From Rhizophlyctis rosea (lineage: Eukaryota; Chytridiomycota; Chytridiomycetes; Rhizophlyctidales; Rhizophlyctidaceae), in NCBI GenBank assembly GCA_027596075.1, contig JADGJC010000103.1:1-64000 (forward strand): a stretch of 64,000 nt of DNA, read 5' to 3'. Of this stretch, positions 45,552-57,420 are shown in pieces. The notes beneath the pieces are model-generated. The model had not been told where the DNA came from and searched no databases. It was given only the letters and a program-made list of their open reading frames with translations. The translations under genes were made by a program, and so were the position numbers. Each line of letters opens with the position of its first letter. Within the stretch, counting starts at the first letter, position 1.

Positions 45552-47007
45552 AAAGCGTCGCTCATTTCAAGCTACCTCAATATGAGAATGATGTCCCAGT
45601 GACGTTGACATCAATATGAAAACAAAAGGAAGTGTACCAACCCCACATACAAGTTATAAGTTACCCTGTCGTCAAAGGCAGCACGTGTCCCAAACCGATG
45701 TCCAAACCTTCCCAACCTTTCCCAAGCTAACTTCCCGCGCAGAAGTCAGCATAGTCGCCACAATCGGCATTATCAATTCCTGCATAAAGACCTAGACCAG
45801 CGGGGATGTGTGCATCGGGTGGCCGAGTTTCTTGCGCCTATTGCTTTTGCTTCGTCTCCGATGCAAGCTTGCGCATGCACAGGTGCACCCCTTCCTACCA
45901 AAACACTCAAAACCCGTGCATGTGGCGTGGCAGACGCGTTCAAAGCGCGCTGCTGCGCATCCGAAAAAACGCGTTCGGACACACAAACAGTCCGCCCCAC
46001 CTCCAAGCATGACGTCGGATTCTGAAAAAAGGCCTGCATTAATTCATATATTGCATATCAGCGGCGAGATCCAATAAGCTGCCTCGTGTAACTCACATGT
46101 GGTTTTCCTCTTTTTCCATAGCAGGAATGTTTGAACTCTCCCTGTTACCACTGCCACACAAGAGGTGCCCGGATTGTCGGCTTCTATGAAAAGTCGAGAA
46201 AGCCAGATCGGCTTACCTCCGCCCTTCAGACTTTCCCTCCCTGTCGCGGAATCTCTCAATAATCGGAGTTAAAGGCTGTGGCTTCTCGTCGAACGCCTGG
46301 TATCCGCCACTATGAAGTCTTCTACGGATTCCGCGTTTTTTGCGGACTTTCGATGGCTGCAACCATGGGATTTACTATACAATCTGAGCCCAAAGCGTTG
46401 GAATTCGGATGTACCAAGGAGATACGTTTGACCGCGTTCTTACCAATGGTTTTGAGTGCGGAGAATTGAATTATCTATCCAGGGGTCAGGAAGGAGGGAA
46501 CAGGGGTGATGGACATCAGTCAACGGCAAAGTGGAATACCCTAATGCCCCTTCTTGAATTGCAGCAAACTTTCAGGAATGACGTCTTGCACATCCAGCAA
46601 AACCATAATGGAACTGCCACAGCAGCGCCAGTCGAGGGTGGCGTTTGGTGGCAAGAATGACGGCACAGGATACCAATGTCAAAGGCGCTGCCATCAAGTG
46701 GCGGTGGCACAAGAACATTCAAAATTGTGTTCATTTCTCTCGGAACTGGAAGTCTTTGGCGGCACACAACTCGAAAAGTCATACCTGGGTAGTTTGTCAT
46801 CAAACGATCGACAAGACGACGATGTACCACGATAATGGAAAAAAGACAGAGAAGGAATCGAGTTTCGTGAACATTTTCATTAAAAAAACAAGATGTATCA
46901 AATGATACAAACGGATACAAGCAATGCTATCTGCATGCCTAAAGCATTCTACTGCTAAACCTTCACAACGCCATATATAATACCTATCTATCTACTCAAA
47001 GCACCCC
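45552..47007. other. Intergenic, only unsupported open frames
   Basis: About 1.4 kb. Around 45.77-46.08 kb five of six frames are open, a compositional effect. A 134-codon minus frame at 46516-46920 and overlapping plus frames show no domain. Confidence 0.4.
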
Positions 47008-48258
47008 CTAAACCGCCCCACACTCCCCAGAACACGCACAACTACACCCCTCAGCCCTCCTCCTCAACGCCTCATTCTCCTCCTCCAACTCCCTAATCCT
47101 ATCCTCCAAAGCCTCCATCCGCATAACCTTCCGCATCCGGCTCCGCCGTGCCGCCTCGGTGTTCTTCGCGCGCTTCGCAACGACTTCCTGCATGATGACC
47201 TCCGGGTCCGTTGGGCGGGGCTTGCGTTTGCGGCCGGGACGGTTGGGGCGAGGTGCATCGTCGGAGGAAAGGATGGGAGAAGCGACGGAGGTGAGGTGCG
47301 GGGAGATGGTGGTTGGTTGGGCGGTGGTGGTGGCTGCGGGGACGGGCATGAGACCGAGGGCGGCCAGTTGGGAAAGGTTAGAGGGTGTCTCGGGGACCAC
47401 GGTTGGTTCGACGATCGTGGTGGCGGGAGCTAGGGGACGTTGTTGGACGGGTAGGTTTGTGTTTTGCTGGGCTTGTATGGCAGCAATCAAGCTTGCGTCC
47501 ATCAAGCTGGATGTGATGGCGGGGATGCCACCGGCTGCGGCTGCGGCGGCTGCGGCGGCCATCCATGGGATGTTGAGGCCGGAATTAGGATCGACCGGCG
47601 CGGGAGGAGACGAGGACAGCTTCTTGTTCGGCTTGACGGGCTTCACACGAGCTGAAAGTTCCAGAACGTCATCAGACCCTTCCACAGACTCCCCCTTCTG
47701 ACGCATGACCATATCCTTCAACTTTTCGACCGTCGGCAGCAAGTCCGGAAACATGGCCTGCACGTCCGGCAATTTCGCCCCAGCCAACATCATGTTCAGC
47801 TTGTCCAAATCCACATTCTGACCGGCGACCATGGGAACCATCAGCGAGTCAGATGGCACGGCGAGGGCGGCGATTTCGGATGGTTCTTCGGTTTTGATGA
47901 CGATTGCGGGAGGGGAGGAGAGGAGGGATGTGGCGGGAGAGGAGAAGCACGATGAATCGTCGCTGTCCATTGAGTAGGACGTCGACCCGTTCGGGGACGA
48001 GGGTGCGACCATCACGACTTGTTCATCTCCGTAGACGGTGGTGGGGATACCGGGCATCTGATCAAAGAGTTGCCCGTCGACGCCGACCGCATCGTCGAAC
48101 ATGGGCACGTCCAAGAGGGCATCGAATCCGTCAGTTGCGAAGTCGGAGTCGAGTGACGTGGCAGGCGAGTGGTGGGTGGGAGACGACAAGAGATCGGGTG
48201 TAGGATCTGATATTGGAGGAAGCGAAGGAAGCGATATTTTTGTTAGACGGGTATCCAT
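47008..48258 (-). CDS. GCN4/CPC1-like bZIP transcription factor
   Basis: One exon of 416 codons from ATG 48258. The C terminus is a bZIP. The basic region is KRAKNTEAARRSRMRKVMRM, with the NxxAAxxSR contact motif exactly as in GCN4, followed by a zipper of about three heptads (MEALEDRIRELEEENEALRRR). It ends with a Cys-rich tail (GCSCACSGECGAV), which is unusual. The first 350 residues are acidic and Ser/Pro/Ala-rich, as in activation domains (LLDVPMFDDAV, MDSDDSSCFSSP), with an alanine run near the middle (AAAAAAAAA). GCN4-type factors activate amino-acid biosynthesis genes on starvation and are often controlled by upstream ORFs. A 44-codon ATG-led frame lies upstream (48671-48541) and may be an upstream exon or an upstream ORF. 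Confidence 0.88.
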   Translation of the reverse strand: MDTRLTKISLPSLPPISDPTPDLLSSPTHHSPATSLDSDFATDGFDALLDVPMFDDAVGVDGQLFDQMPGIPTTVYGDEQVVMVAPSSPNGSTSYSMDSDDSSCFSSPATSLLSSPPAIVIKTEEPSEIAALAVPSDSLMVPMVAGQNVDLDKLNMMLAGAKLPDVQAMFPDLLPTVEKLKDMVMRQKGESVEGSDDVLELSARVKPVKPNKKLSSSPPAPVDPNSGLNIPWMAAAAAAAAAGGIPAITSSLMDASLIAAIQAQQNTNLPVQQRPLAPATTIVEPTVVPETPSNLSQLAALGLMPVPAATTTAQPTTISPHLTSVASPILSSDDAPRPNRPGRKRKPRPTDPEVIMQEVVAKRAKNTEAARRSRMRKVMRMEALEDRIRELEEENEALRRRAEGCSCACSGECGAV

Positions 48259-48540
48259 TAAGTAGCGAGGTGCCTCCGGTATCCATCTCGCAAATGTAAG
48301 TATAGCATGAACATATATAATATATCCGATGCAACTGCGCTAGCGGAGATTGACCAATTGCATGGTGCCAGCACATTCCCGCCGTTTCAGCGCCGCAGCC
48401 ATCACCGCCGGCGGAAAAAAAAGACCCTCATCACGATTTCGAATCACAGCGGCACACGCGATCCCATCAATCAGCATTTCGATCACTTCCTCCATCCTCC
48501 CCCCACGAATAAAAAAACGATAGTATCGAGCCAACACTCA

Positions 48541-48671
48541 CCACTGATGTACTTATCGACATCGAAGAAGTTGTCCATATCCTCTGTAGGAAGCTCCATC
48601 GTGGCGGACTTACTCTTCGCCATCGCCCTCTTGAGGGTCGGAATGTATTCCATCATCGATACGCTGGGCAT
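48541..48671 (-). other. Upstream exon or upstream ORF of the bZIP gene
   Basis: ATG at 48671 begins MPSVSMMEYIPTLKRAMAKS, then an acidic run (DMDNFFDVDKYIS) that resembles an activation-domain segment, up to a GTGAGT donor at about 48543. No AG between it and 48258 restores the main frame from this donor by simple joining. It is therefore either spliced in a way I could not resolve or a short upstream ORF. Confidence 0.4.
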
Positions 48672-49942
48672 GATGTTGGTTTGAGTCTAATGTGTTGTTG
48701 TAGTTGACTTTGACGCGGCTTATTGATTAGGAAGACAAACAAGATCCGAACAGGTGATACTCGAACTGGCTAATGGTTGCGCAGGACGAGCGGTGTTTAC
48801 GGAGACGGGAACGGTGACAAAAGCGTGCGAAAGTAAATACTGATGGTGCTGCTGCTGTTGTTTGGTGATAAATGTCTTCTGATGTTGACAATTGGATAGT
48901 GGTGTTGAGAAGGCCATATTGGTCTTTTGGATACCGCACGAAAGTGGGGTCGGAGAGAGACGAGGGGGGGAGAAGGTTGAGAGAGGAGGGTGGGTAACGT
49001 TATTCGATGTAAAAAAGGAAACGGGGTGCCGTTTCAGAAGCTTAAGCGCGGGCGGTCATTACGCGGATAGGTGGTAGTGATATTGTACAGGCGAAGCGAA
49101 CTTTCGCAGGAGGAAGAAGTCGGGGACTGTTTGGTGACGACTTGTTCCTTTATTTGGGGGTTGCGGAGGATAGAAAGCCGTCAAACGGTTTCGAGTCCCG
49201 CGCAGAATGCGATGGTGTGTACTAAGAAAAGTTAAAAAAGAACAGAGCAGGTTGATCGCGATGATCTTCGCTCTGATGTTTGATGTAATCGGGATGTGTA
49301 GGAAAGAAGAGAAGTGAAGCTAGCGTCTGGGCTCGGAAGCTTTGTTGCATATATATACGACCAGGCAGCAAGTTCGCCGCGGCCAAATGGGGGGAAAAAA
49401 AGCGTACGCGTAAGGCAAGTGGTGACACAAACCCAACGTGCTTGTGGTTCTTCTTCCCTTGAATCTTCGGGACGGGCAGGACCGGCAGAGGGGACGTCCG
49501 AACAGGCTTCACTCAGCAAATGTGGCACTGTAAAGCATCGTGTCATGAAGGGCTTGGCCACTTTCATCCGCATTAGTAAAAAGGAATTACACCCGATGCG
49601 GCTAAATGATCCTCTGAAAGGCAATAAATTCCGCTCTGCTGCATCATCACCCGCGAATTTCCGGGTGGGCGCGAAATTTTTCCCAATGCTGAGCGAACGC
49701 GGCGGTTGCTGACTGGCCACAAGTGACGCGTTTTTCCCAGTGGGCGCGGCATGAGGCTTGTCAAGCCACTGGTCCAAGCCACAGAATGGTCCGAAGGCTC
49801 CGACAACCATCCGAACACACCCAAATTCAAATCTGCTCTGTTCTCGAAGATTTTTGACTCCTCTCACAAGTTCACAACGCTATTTTAGTATTTTCGAGCA
49901 CTCTACTTTTCTGGAGGAGATGGAGTTTCTGACAAGCGTGCA
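48672..49942. promoter_or_regulatory. Long divergent intergenic region
   Basis: Nearly 1.3 kb between the bZIP gene (minus) and the methyltransferase-ankyrin gene (plus). It probably holds the promoter and long 5' leader of the bZIP gene. Frames over 60 codons exist on both strands, without a domain. Confidence 0.4.
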
Positions 49943-52187
49943 ATGAAAAGCATGTCCTCCAACCTGTATTGTATCTTTCACAAAGAAGGGTTTGGAAGCC
50001 AAATTTTGCAGCGGGCGGAACTAGAAGTATGTTTGTTGGCTTGTGGTCCCCCGCCAGTCTTGTATTGACACCCATGCTGTTCAGTCCTCACTGCAGTGTG
50101 TCGGGATCAGCAAGCCGGCAAATTTGCATAGCGAGCTGAAAAACACGACTATCATATCTCTTGCTGGCGATCATGAAGCTGGGGCTCTACTCGAGAGATC
50201 TGTTTTGTCTCGGGAAGTTTACAGGGTTATCTGTCACCTTGAAGGAGAAAACGTCCTTGTGAGTCTTTGTTGCATAGTGCCGAACTACTTCTTCAAGGAC
50301 TTACGGCGATGAATGAGTGCAGCACATCGATGCACAGGCTATTCCAGGCCTTGCGTGGATGGAAGCAAAGACTTCAGGTGGCAAAAGTGACCGCAGTTGG
50401 CCCAAAAGCGCACAACAACATCCTACATTGAAAAAGCTGTTCCCCTCGCTCACGATCACTTCTCCATCATCATCCACTCCGGACGCCATTATCTTCCAAA
50501 ATAATTCCTCAATACTCCTTTTAGAGCCGCTATTCAGCAAATCCTCCACAAATAGTAATTTGACCGCCGCTCGCACGCGTCACCTCGGCCCTACCTCCCT
50601 CCCCCTCCTTCACAGTCTAGTGCTATTAAGCATGGCACAAACAACATCAAATTCCATCATTTTGGATCCATGTTGCGGAAGCGGTGTAATCCTCCGGCTA
50701 GCGGAAGAACTCGGTCGCGCAGGAGTCACGATCGGCGCGGATATTCAGGATCTCCACATGGAAGAGGCTGCATCTGCTGCTGATCGGTGTTTGATAGATA
50801 TTGCGCATTCAGCGTGGAGAGTTGGGCGGTTGTTTGATGCCATTGTTACGGATCTGCCATACAATATCCGTGCGGACATTGTGCAGCAAGGCGCTGAAGG
50901 CGATTCTATTTCGCTGGTCAAACATCTTGTGCGATCTGCTATGGTTCTCGCTTCCAATTCTTTGGTCCCGAATGGAAGATTATGTTTCTGGTTCCGTTCA
51001 CTTGACCAATCTCAGAGAGATTGGGGTTTGAATGATTGGATCGTGGAGATGGCGTCCCAGCATTCTATGACAAAGGTCGGATCTTTCGACGATCATCGTC
51101 AGCCGTTTGGACGATCATTGTGGGTTTTTGAAAGAGCGGCGGATGGGAACGGCTTCATACCCCACATCCCTCCCCGACCACCAATCGATTATACCTTTCC
51201 CACGCTCATTCGAGGATCAAGCTACTTCAATGATCCTGCCGGTCCGGGTTCACTATTTGAGTCAGTGCGTCAAGACGATTTACTTGTCTTCCAAAGAAAA
51301 GTGGTGCAAGCGGAGGCGGACGGGATTGATATTCGATCACTTTTCGATAAGAAGGGGAAGTCGCTTTTGCACTATGCGGCGGGATATGGGCGTGAAGCGT
51401 TGGCAAGTCATTTACTTGATGAATGCGGGGCGGATGCGAATGTTAGGGCAGAATCATCGGGTATCACGCCATTGATGATGGCGGCACAAAGAGGGCATGT
51501 AGATGTGGGTCGGGTGCTCTTGGAACATGGGGCGGAGTTTGGGATGGTGGATGAGACGGGGAGGGCATCAACAGAGATGGCCTGCGGATTCGGACATGAC
51601 GCTTTCATGAAGTTATTGGCGGACAGATGTAGTGAGTCGAATGAGTTTTTGAGCAGTCTCTTTTCTGGAGATGCTGGGCAATCATCTTGCCTTCTGAATG
51701 GTGTGTGGTATAATGCTGTCTTCGTTGACTGGTTGTGTGGCTGATATGGTGTGAAACAGCTGCAAGATACGGACATTTGGAATGCATAAAGATTATGCTC
51801 AAGCTTGGTGAGACGGACATATTGGGCGGCGTCAATGCAACTTCTATTGCGGAAGCGTTCCGAGCATCGTGCAGGTATTGATGCCTTGCTATGCCATCTT
51901 GAGGATCAACACTAATAAGCAATTGCAGGTGGGGCCATATACCCGTGGTGCACTTCATGCTGGATCACATTGTTTATGATGCCGCGGATGAAGCAGACCC
52001 TATCTCTGGGGAAACTGCCTTGCATGCGGCAGCCACTTATGGGAGGGAAGATGTATGTCGCTTGCTGGTTGGTTGGGGACAAGCCAGGGGTTCACCCATA
52101 TGGGAGAAAACGGATGCTCGGGGAAGGGGACCTGCTGCGGTGGCAAATACGACAAGACTGCGCGAGTGGTTGGAGTCCGTAACATGA
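49943..52187 (+). CDS. TRM11-like RNA methyltransferase fused to C-terminal ankyrin repeats
   Basis: Exons: 49943 to about 50028 (donor GTATGT), about 50085-50258, then a long exon from about 50322 to 51632, then two short ones. The N terminus (YCIFHKEGFGSQILQRAELE, then EAGALLERSVLSREVYRVICHLEGE) resembles the TRM11 family head, which places m2G at position 10 of tRNA. The Rossmann core has motif I ILDPCCGSGVILRLAEELGR and IGADIQDLH, and the catalytic loop reads TDLPYNIRAD. TRM11 usually has DPPYG, so this is a D-x-P-Y variant. VPNGRLCFWFRS closes the fold. About 400 residues in, ankyrin repeats begin: KSLLHYAAGYGREALASHLL, GITPLMMAAQRGHVDVGRVL, ARYGHLECIKIMLKLG and ETALHAAATYGREDVCRLL. The long exon covers both parts without a break, so the fusion is not a joining error. 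Confidence 0.85.
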
Positions 52188-52943
52188 TTCCAAAAGCTTT
52201 ATTTTCCACGTAATAGAGCGTAAACATCCCGAGTCAATTGTTGGTAAAAGGTTTGATTGCTCGCATCATATGTACTTTGGTTATGGGTCCTGCACGGGGC
52301 TCTATGCGGGTCAAGCAGATGGGAACGCGGAGTGGCATACGGCATTGTTTACAAACAGAAACAAGTTGGTTGTCCAAATGTTTACCATGGGAACTGGGGC
52401 ACTGGTTGTAGTTTCCCTTCTGGTCTCGGAGGATTGAGATGAAGGGCTCCGGCAAGATTTGAGTCCTATTTTGCATTATGATGCTGAAGACCTCGATAGC
52501 CTTCAATGCTAGCTGCAGACTTGGATGACATGGTTGGAAAGTTGCAGGGTTTGAAAGTGGGGCCGGATCTCAGTCCTTGGAGCGTTCCTTGCCCGTGAAT
52601 CATCGACGGTCGCACACTTTCCCGATTTCACCAGTCTTGTCCTACCCATCATGTTGCCCGCCACTTTCCGTCACCCTCCTCCAGCCCATGAAAGAGCGTC
52701 CCCTCTCCAATCTCTTGCTCTTTGTTCGCGAAATCTGACATCGTTGACCTCCCCACCCACCACAAATACTCCCTTCCCCTGTAGAAACTGCTAGGGAAAC
52801 GACTGCGAATAGTTTGCGAACCCCATCACGACACATAAAAGTTACCTCATTTCCGACGACTCCCTCACCAGCTGTAAGATCGTCTCCTCGTGGCGGACTG
52901 GGAAGAGGGAGACTTACATTTTTTCTCGCATAATAGGTTCAAT
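52188..52943. other. Intergenic, no gene seen
   Basis: Between two plus-strand genes; contains the promoter of the CAP-Gly gene. No RNA gene or repeat found. Confidence 0.4.
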
Positions 52944-55334
52944 ATGCTTGCCGCCGCTAAAGCTGCTCTGTCCCCTGCAAAAAAGGAGAAATCCCCTACC
53001 CCTGACGCGTCTCCCAGCTTCCAAGTGGGAGACACCGTTAGGATCAAGACCACTACGGTCTGTATGGTGTTGTGATCTAAGAGCATCCAACGCGTTGGTG
53101 AACTGATGGCTTTGATAATGAATCTGTGCAGACTTGGGGAAAATTGGCCTTCTTGGGCACCACTGAATTTGCCAAGGGACAATGGGCAGGTACGATGATG
53201 ATTGATCAAGAGTCTTTGTGTGCAATCTGAACAGAGAAAGCTGATCCTTCTCTGACAATGAATTGCAGGTGTTGCATTGGCACAGGAAGGAATGGGAAAG
53301 AACGATGGCTCTGTGAACGGCGTCCGATACTTCGAGTGTCCTGAAAAATCTGGTAATATCAGACTGGGATTAGACGGGTCTTGAACATATATCCTCATGC
53401 AATCCATTCCCATTTAGGTGTCTTTGTCCGCCCGGAAACATTGGACACCGTAGAGTTTGGGGAGGATGGCAAGCCCATATTGGAGCGTCCCACCACCACT
53501 GCAAACGGCAAAGGCCGTTCCACTTCGGCCGTCAAGAACGGCCTTGCTACTAAACCTCATGTCACAAGAAGCATCAGTGCAACCACTGTCACCTCCACTG
53601 CCCCCAAAGTGGCACCTCGTCCCAAAGCTGCCACTCCTACCACTGTGACCAAACCCCCTGTTGCCAAGTCCCCAGTGGCGACCAAATCCGTCCGCCGTGT
53701 CCCGTCCAGCGCCAATGGCATTGCTAGCCCTAAAAAGGAACAAGTGGACAAGGATGTGACTATTCTTGAGAAGAAGATCAAGGAGTTGGAGGCACAAAAT
53801 GAGGCTTTGAAAGCCCAAGTTATTGAGGTAAGCTGATCCTATGTGTAAGCACAGATAAGACGGACCAATACTTAGGCATGATATCCCCACCCAGGCTGAA
53901 AAGAAAGCTGTCGAAGTTGGGGAACAACAAATCCAGCAACGACCCCGTGCAGGAACCGAAGACGAGCTCCACGGACAACTTACCGAAGCCCGCCTTGCCC
54001 TGGAACACGCCCGCGCCGAATGGACCGTCCGTGAAGAAGAACTGGAACGTAAACTCAAAGCCGCTGCCGACCGCTCCGCCCTCGAAGAATCAGCCGATGA
54101 CAATGCACCAAAGGACAACGGCGTGGTTGCTGATGCATTGCTGGAAGTGCAGAATGCGCTCTCTGCTTTGCAGGCTCAGTATGATGCATGTGTGAAGGAA
54201 CGGGCGGCAGTGGAGGGTGATAAGGAGGGGCTTTATAAAGCTATTGCGGCTTTGGAGGCGGACTTGCAGGAGAAGGCGACTTTGATCAAGTCTCTTGAGG
54301 ATCAACTTGAAGGGAAGGTGAATGCTGCCAAGGAGACGGAGACTTTGAAGGCGGAGTTGGAGGCGGCGGAGCAGGTAGTCAAAGCGGCGGAAGCTAAAGC
54401 CGCAGAATTAGAAGCCAAGATTGCCAGTTTAGAAGCTGCCCGTGCAGAAGCAAAGGACGTTGTTGCTCAATATGACCTCCTCAAAGCCCAATACCAACAA
54501 CTTCAACAAGCCCATCATACCCTTACCGCCAATTTCGAAACCTTGAGCGCCGAAGTCGAGTCCGCCCGCCAGACCATTGCCGCCTCTCGGGATGTCCCCG
54601 CTGCTGCTTCGGACGCGACGCAAAATGACGACATCCAGCAGCACATTGCGGCGTTGCGGGCGCAGTTTGAGGAGGAGACGGCTGGGTATGAAAATACCAT
54701 CAAGGAGAAGGAGTGGTACGCGTCGAACTTGGAGGGACAGATTGAGGAGTTGCAGTTGCATTTGGGGAAGGGTGGGGATCGGGTGACGGAGTTGGAGGGG
54801 GTGTTGGCGGAGAAGGAGGCGAAGATTGCGGAGCTTCAGAAGCTGGTTGAGGAAAAGGCTGGGGAGCGGACGGTACCGGTTGCGGAGGGTGCGGAGGCGG
54901 AGGACTTGAAGCTGGAGTTGGAGGAGAAGACTACTTTGGTGCAAACCCTCCAGCTCCAGCTCAACGAACTCCTCTCTGGCAATGACGCCGATGCCAAATT
55001 CAAACTTGAGCAGGAGGTCACTGAGCTCCGAACATCCGTGGAAGCTTTGAAGCTCCAGTTGGAAACTGCGCAGCATGGTGAGGCTGATGCCCTGAAGTAA
55101 GTTGAAACAAAAGAGGAAAAGTTACACATCGCGTCTTGACCTTGGCGTACTGATCAAGTTCTTTTCCCTTCCCAAAGGTTGATTGAGCACAGCCGCCAAG
55201 AATATGAGAATGCCGTATCCCACTTTGCAGAGCTAGAGCAACAAAAGGCCGCGCTCGAAGCTCAACTGGCAGCAAAAGACCAGGAAATCGCCCAATTATC
55301 AAAGCCTGAAGTCGCCGCCGAGGTCCCACAATAA
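52944..55334 (+). CDS. CAP-Gly coiled-coil protein (CLIP-170/dynactin p150 type)
   Basis: This is a microtubule plus-end or dynactin-type protein. From ATG 52944, an alanine/lysine-rich start leads to the CAP-Gly domain, spread over four exons: FQVGDTVRIKTTT, TWGKLAFLGTTEFAKGQWA, GVALAQEGMGKNDGSVNGVRYF (the tubulin-tail binding GKNDGS motif) and ECPEKSGVFVRPE. Next is a basic Ser/Pro/Thr/Lys-rich linker (about 53470-53730), typical of microtubule-lattice contacts. From about 53760 to the end almost everything is heptad-rich coiled coil (KKIKELEAQNEALKAQV, ATLIKSLEDQLEGK, VAEKEAKIAELQKLVEEK-like). It ends EIAQLSKPEVAAEVPQ. No zinc knuckle (as in CLIP-170) or dynein-binding segment could be named, so CLIP and p150 remain alternatives. 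It is convergent with the next gene, about 120 bp away. Confidence 0.9.
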
Positions 55335-55455
55335 TTGACCTCATTTTAGGAGATTATATTCACATTGCATAGTTCCACCCAAGTTTACTAAGCGCCCGAC
55401 TTATATAGATATGTACAAGGTCCCACACTATAGGGCTCGGTTTCTCAATATATCC

Positions 55456-57140
55456 TCAGTTGAAGTTCTTTAGGAAATCGTCTTTTGTTTTGAAGGCCAG
55501 CATTCCTGTGCGCCGTTCAAAACCGATGGTTGTTAGTTCGCCGCCATAATCGTGTCCGGGAAAGACTGTCGTCTGTTCAAAGGATGTGTCATTGACACAG
55601 ACGCGGATTGCTTCACAGTGGTGCATCTTCTTACCTCGTCCCGCAACGCCCCCAATTTCTTCAAAGAATCCCACATCCTACTTTTGTCACTGTCCGGAAA
55701 ATCAAGCCGCCCACAAGACCCGATAAACAGCGTATCCCCAGACAGCAGCCGCGAGTCGTTTATCAGGATGCACTGACTTCCCGGCGTATGGCCGGGCGTA
55801 TGGATGAACTTCAAGGTGGTAGGCTTGGACAGGCCTGTTTGCTTTCCAGCTGTTGCGGGGAAGGTCATGGTACCGCCATCCTCCGTGGATGCAAAGCGGG
55901 ACTCTTGTATCTCCGGATTTGCTTGCAGGATTCCCGGTATGTCGGCTGGATTTACCTATGAGAAAAGGTCAGCTTTGCGTAATGATAACTTATTGGACGT
56001 CATCGATTTACATATGCTTTGACATTAGGCAGCTTTTTGAGAAGCTTCGCGAGCCCATCCACGCGGACACGATACTGATCAAACGGAGGAGGCGGGATCC
56101 CACCCACTATGGAAGGTTAGGGACTGTAAGGATTTAGAGATTGTTGTAGCGCCTTTGAACATACCATGATCGAAATGATAGTGCGTCACGACCGCGCCAA
56201 CGATATTCAAACCCTCATTTGAACAAAACTTCATTACGCCATCTATGTCCCAACACTAATGTGCTGTCTTAGCTTCGGCAGCTTGGTGAAGTGAGCAATT
56301 CAACAACCTACCGCGTCAACAACCAGACACTCCCTGCTTCCAACGTTCTCAATCACATATATGAAATTCTTCATTTGAATGGCATAGTCGAAGATCAAGT
56401 TTTGGATAGGTGCTAGCAGTGACTTTGAGCATAGGTCGCGTCCGGGCAGTAGCTGGTGTATGACAAGACCTGGCGGGATAACGAATTGGACCTCAATAGG
56501 GCATGGTATCATTTGCTGCAGCTATCCAGCCCCTTACCCTGCTCAGCGTCCTCCAAAATCACCTTCATTCGGAGCACTCTCACGGGTAAAATCTCATCGG
56601 CTGGGTTTTTGACCAAGCCTTCCTTATATTGTTCTAGAGCATCGGTGTATTTTCTGAGACCGCGCAGTGCTTCTCCTTTCCGGAAATAACCCTAAGGAAG
56701 CAGTGGTGAGTTCCTGAACCCCCGGGGTTGCCGTGTGAAAGTTTGCTTACCAGCCCAGTCTCAACGCACCTTTACCCAACTTGGTCGCAGAGCAACGACC
56801 TCCTCGGCATCTTTCAAGGCCTCGGTGTACTTTTTGAGATGTGCATAGGTTGCCGACCGATTTGAGAGCAGTGACGTGAGTAATATGAGCGGGTCGTTCT
56901 TATCCTTCGTGTCAGCTGAGGGAGGAGGAACAGTGTCCGCGACCGTTTTGAAATAGGAGAGGCTGCGGGAGTATTCCTTCAGGAACAGTCAGTTATCGGA
57001 GAAAGGCAGGAGGAATTTGAAATTGTGCATACCGATAAAGCGCTAGAAAACTGCTTCTTTTGAAACGCCTCGTTGCCCTTGTCTTTTGCCTTTTGTATGT
57101 TAGGAAGGTTTCCCTCACTGAATTCTGGAGCGTAGGGCAT
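55456..57140 (-). CDS. TPR domain fused to a metallo-beta-lactamase (glyoxalase II-like) hydrolase
   Basis: From ATG 57140 (MPYAPEFSEGNLPNIQKAK), exons give a three-helix-pair TPR: KDKGNEAFQKKQFSSALS, then SNRSATYAHLKKYTEALKDAEE and GYFRKGEALRGLRKYTDALEQY. This layout is typical of Hsp70/Hsp90-tail binding co-chaperones. An exon with IQMKNFIYVIENVGSRECLVVDA starts the hydrolase fold. Metal ligands follow: THYHFDH (HxHxDH), TPGHTPGSQCI, SGDTLFIGSCGRLDF and FPGHDYGG. The last exon ends DDFLKNFN. GLO2/ETHE1-type enzymes hydrolyse thioesters or oxidise persulfides. The ligand set fits a dinuclear hydrolase, but the substrate is unknown. The frame is open upstream to 57308 and could add a mitochondrial-like leader (LARFFSAYSDILFEAFSLST). 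About seven introns. It is divergent from nicotinamide riboside kinase. Confidence 0.85.
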
Positions 57141-57420
57141 GGCGAAGATCGTCAGTTGTGGTCTGAACTGGGTAAGTAGCCGACGGGTCGACAGACTGAA
57201 CGCTTCGAAAAGGATATCAGAGTAGGCGGAAAAAAAGCGTGCTAGTGATATTTTTAGATGCTGTTTACCATCTGAGATAGATGATGTGTACAGCACTGCA
57301 AACGTCAATCAAAACTCAGATAACACCTACTCATGAGTACAAGCCACACGTCACCAGATGGCACAGTCTGACCCGCAAAACATTCTCTCTTTCCAACACG
57401 ATCGATCTACTCTACGCATA

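Noticed and set aside
45773..46077. Overlapping open frames on five reading frames
   Set aside because: A stop-poor, GC-skewed stretch gives chance frames; none has a domain or splice partner.
49185..49205. T-loop-like GGTTTCGAGTCC
   Set aside because: No matching D-arm or acceptor stem upstream; only one arm of a tRNA.
49232..49867. 211-codon minus-strand frame
   Set aside because: It lies in the divergent promoter region, overlaps a plus frame of 132 codons and has no recognisable motif.
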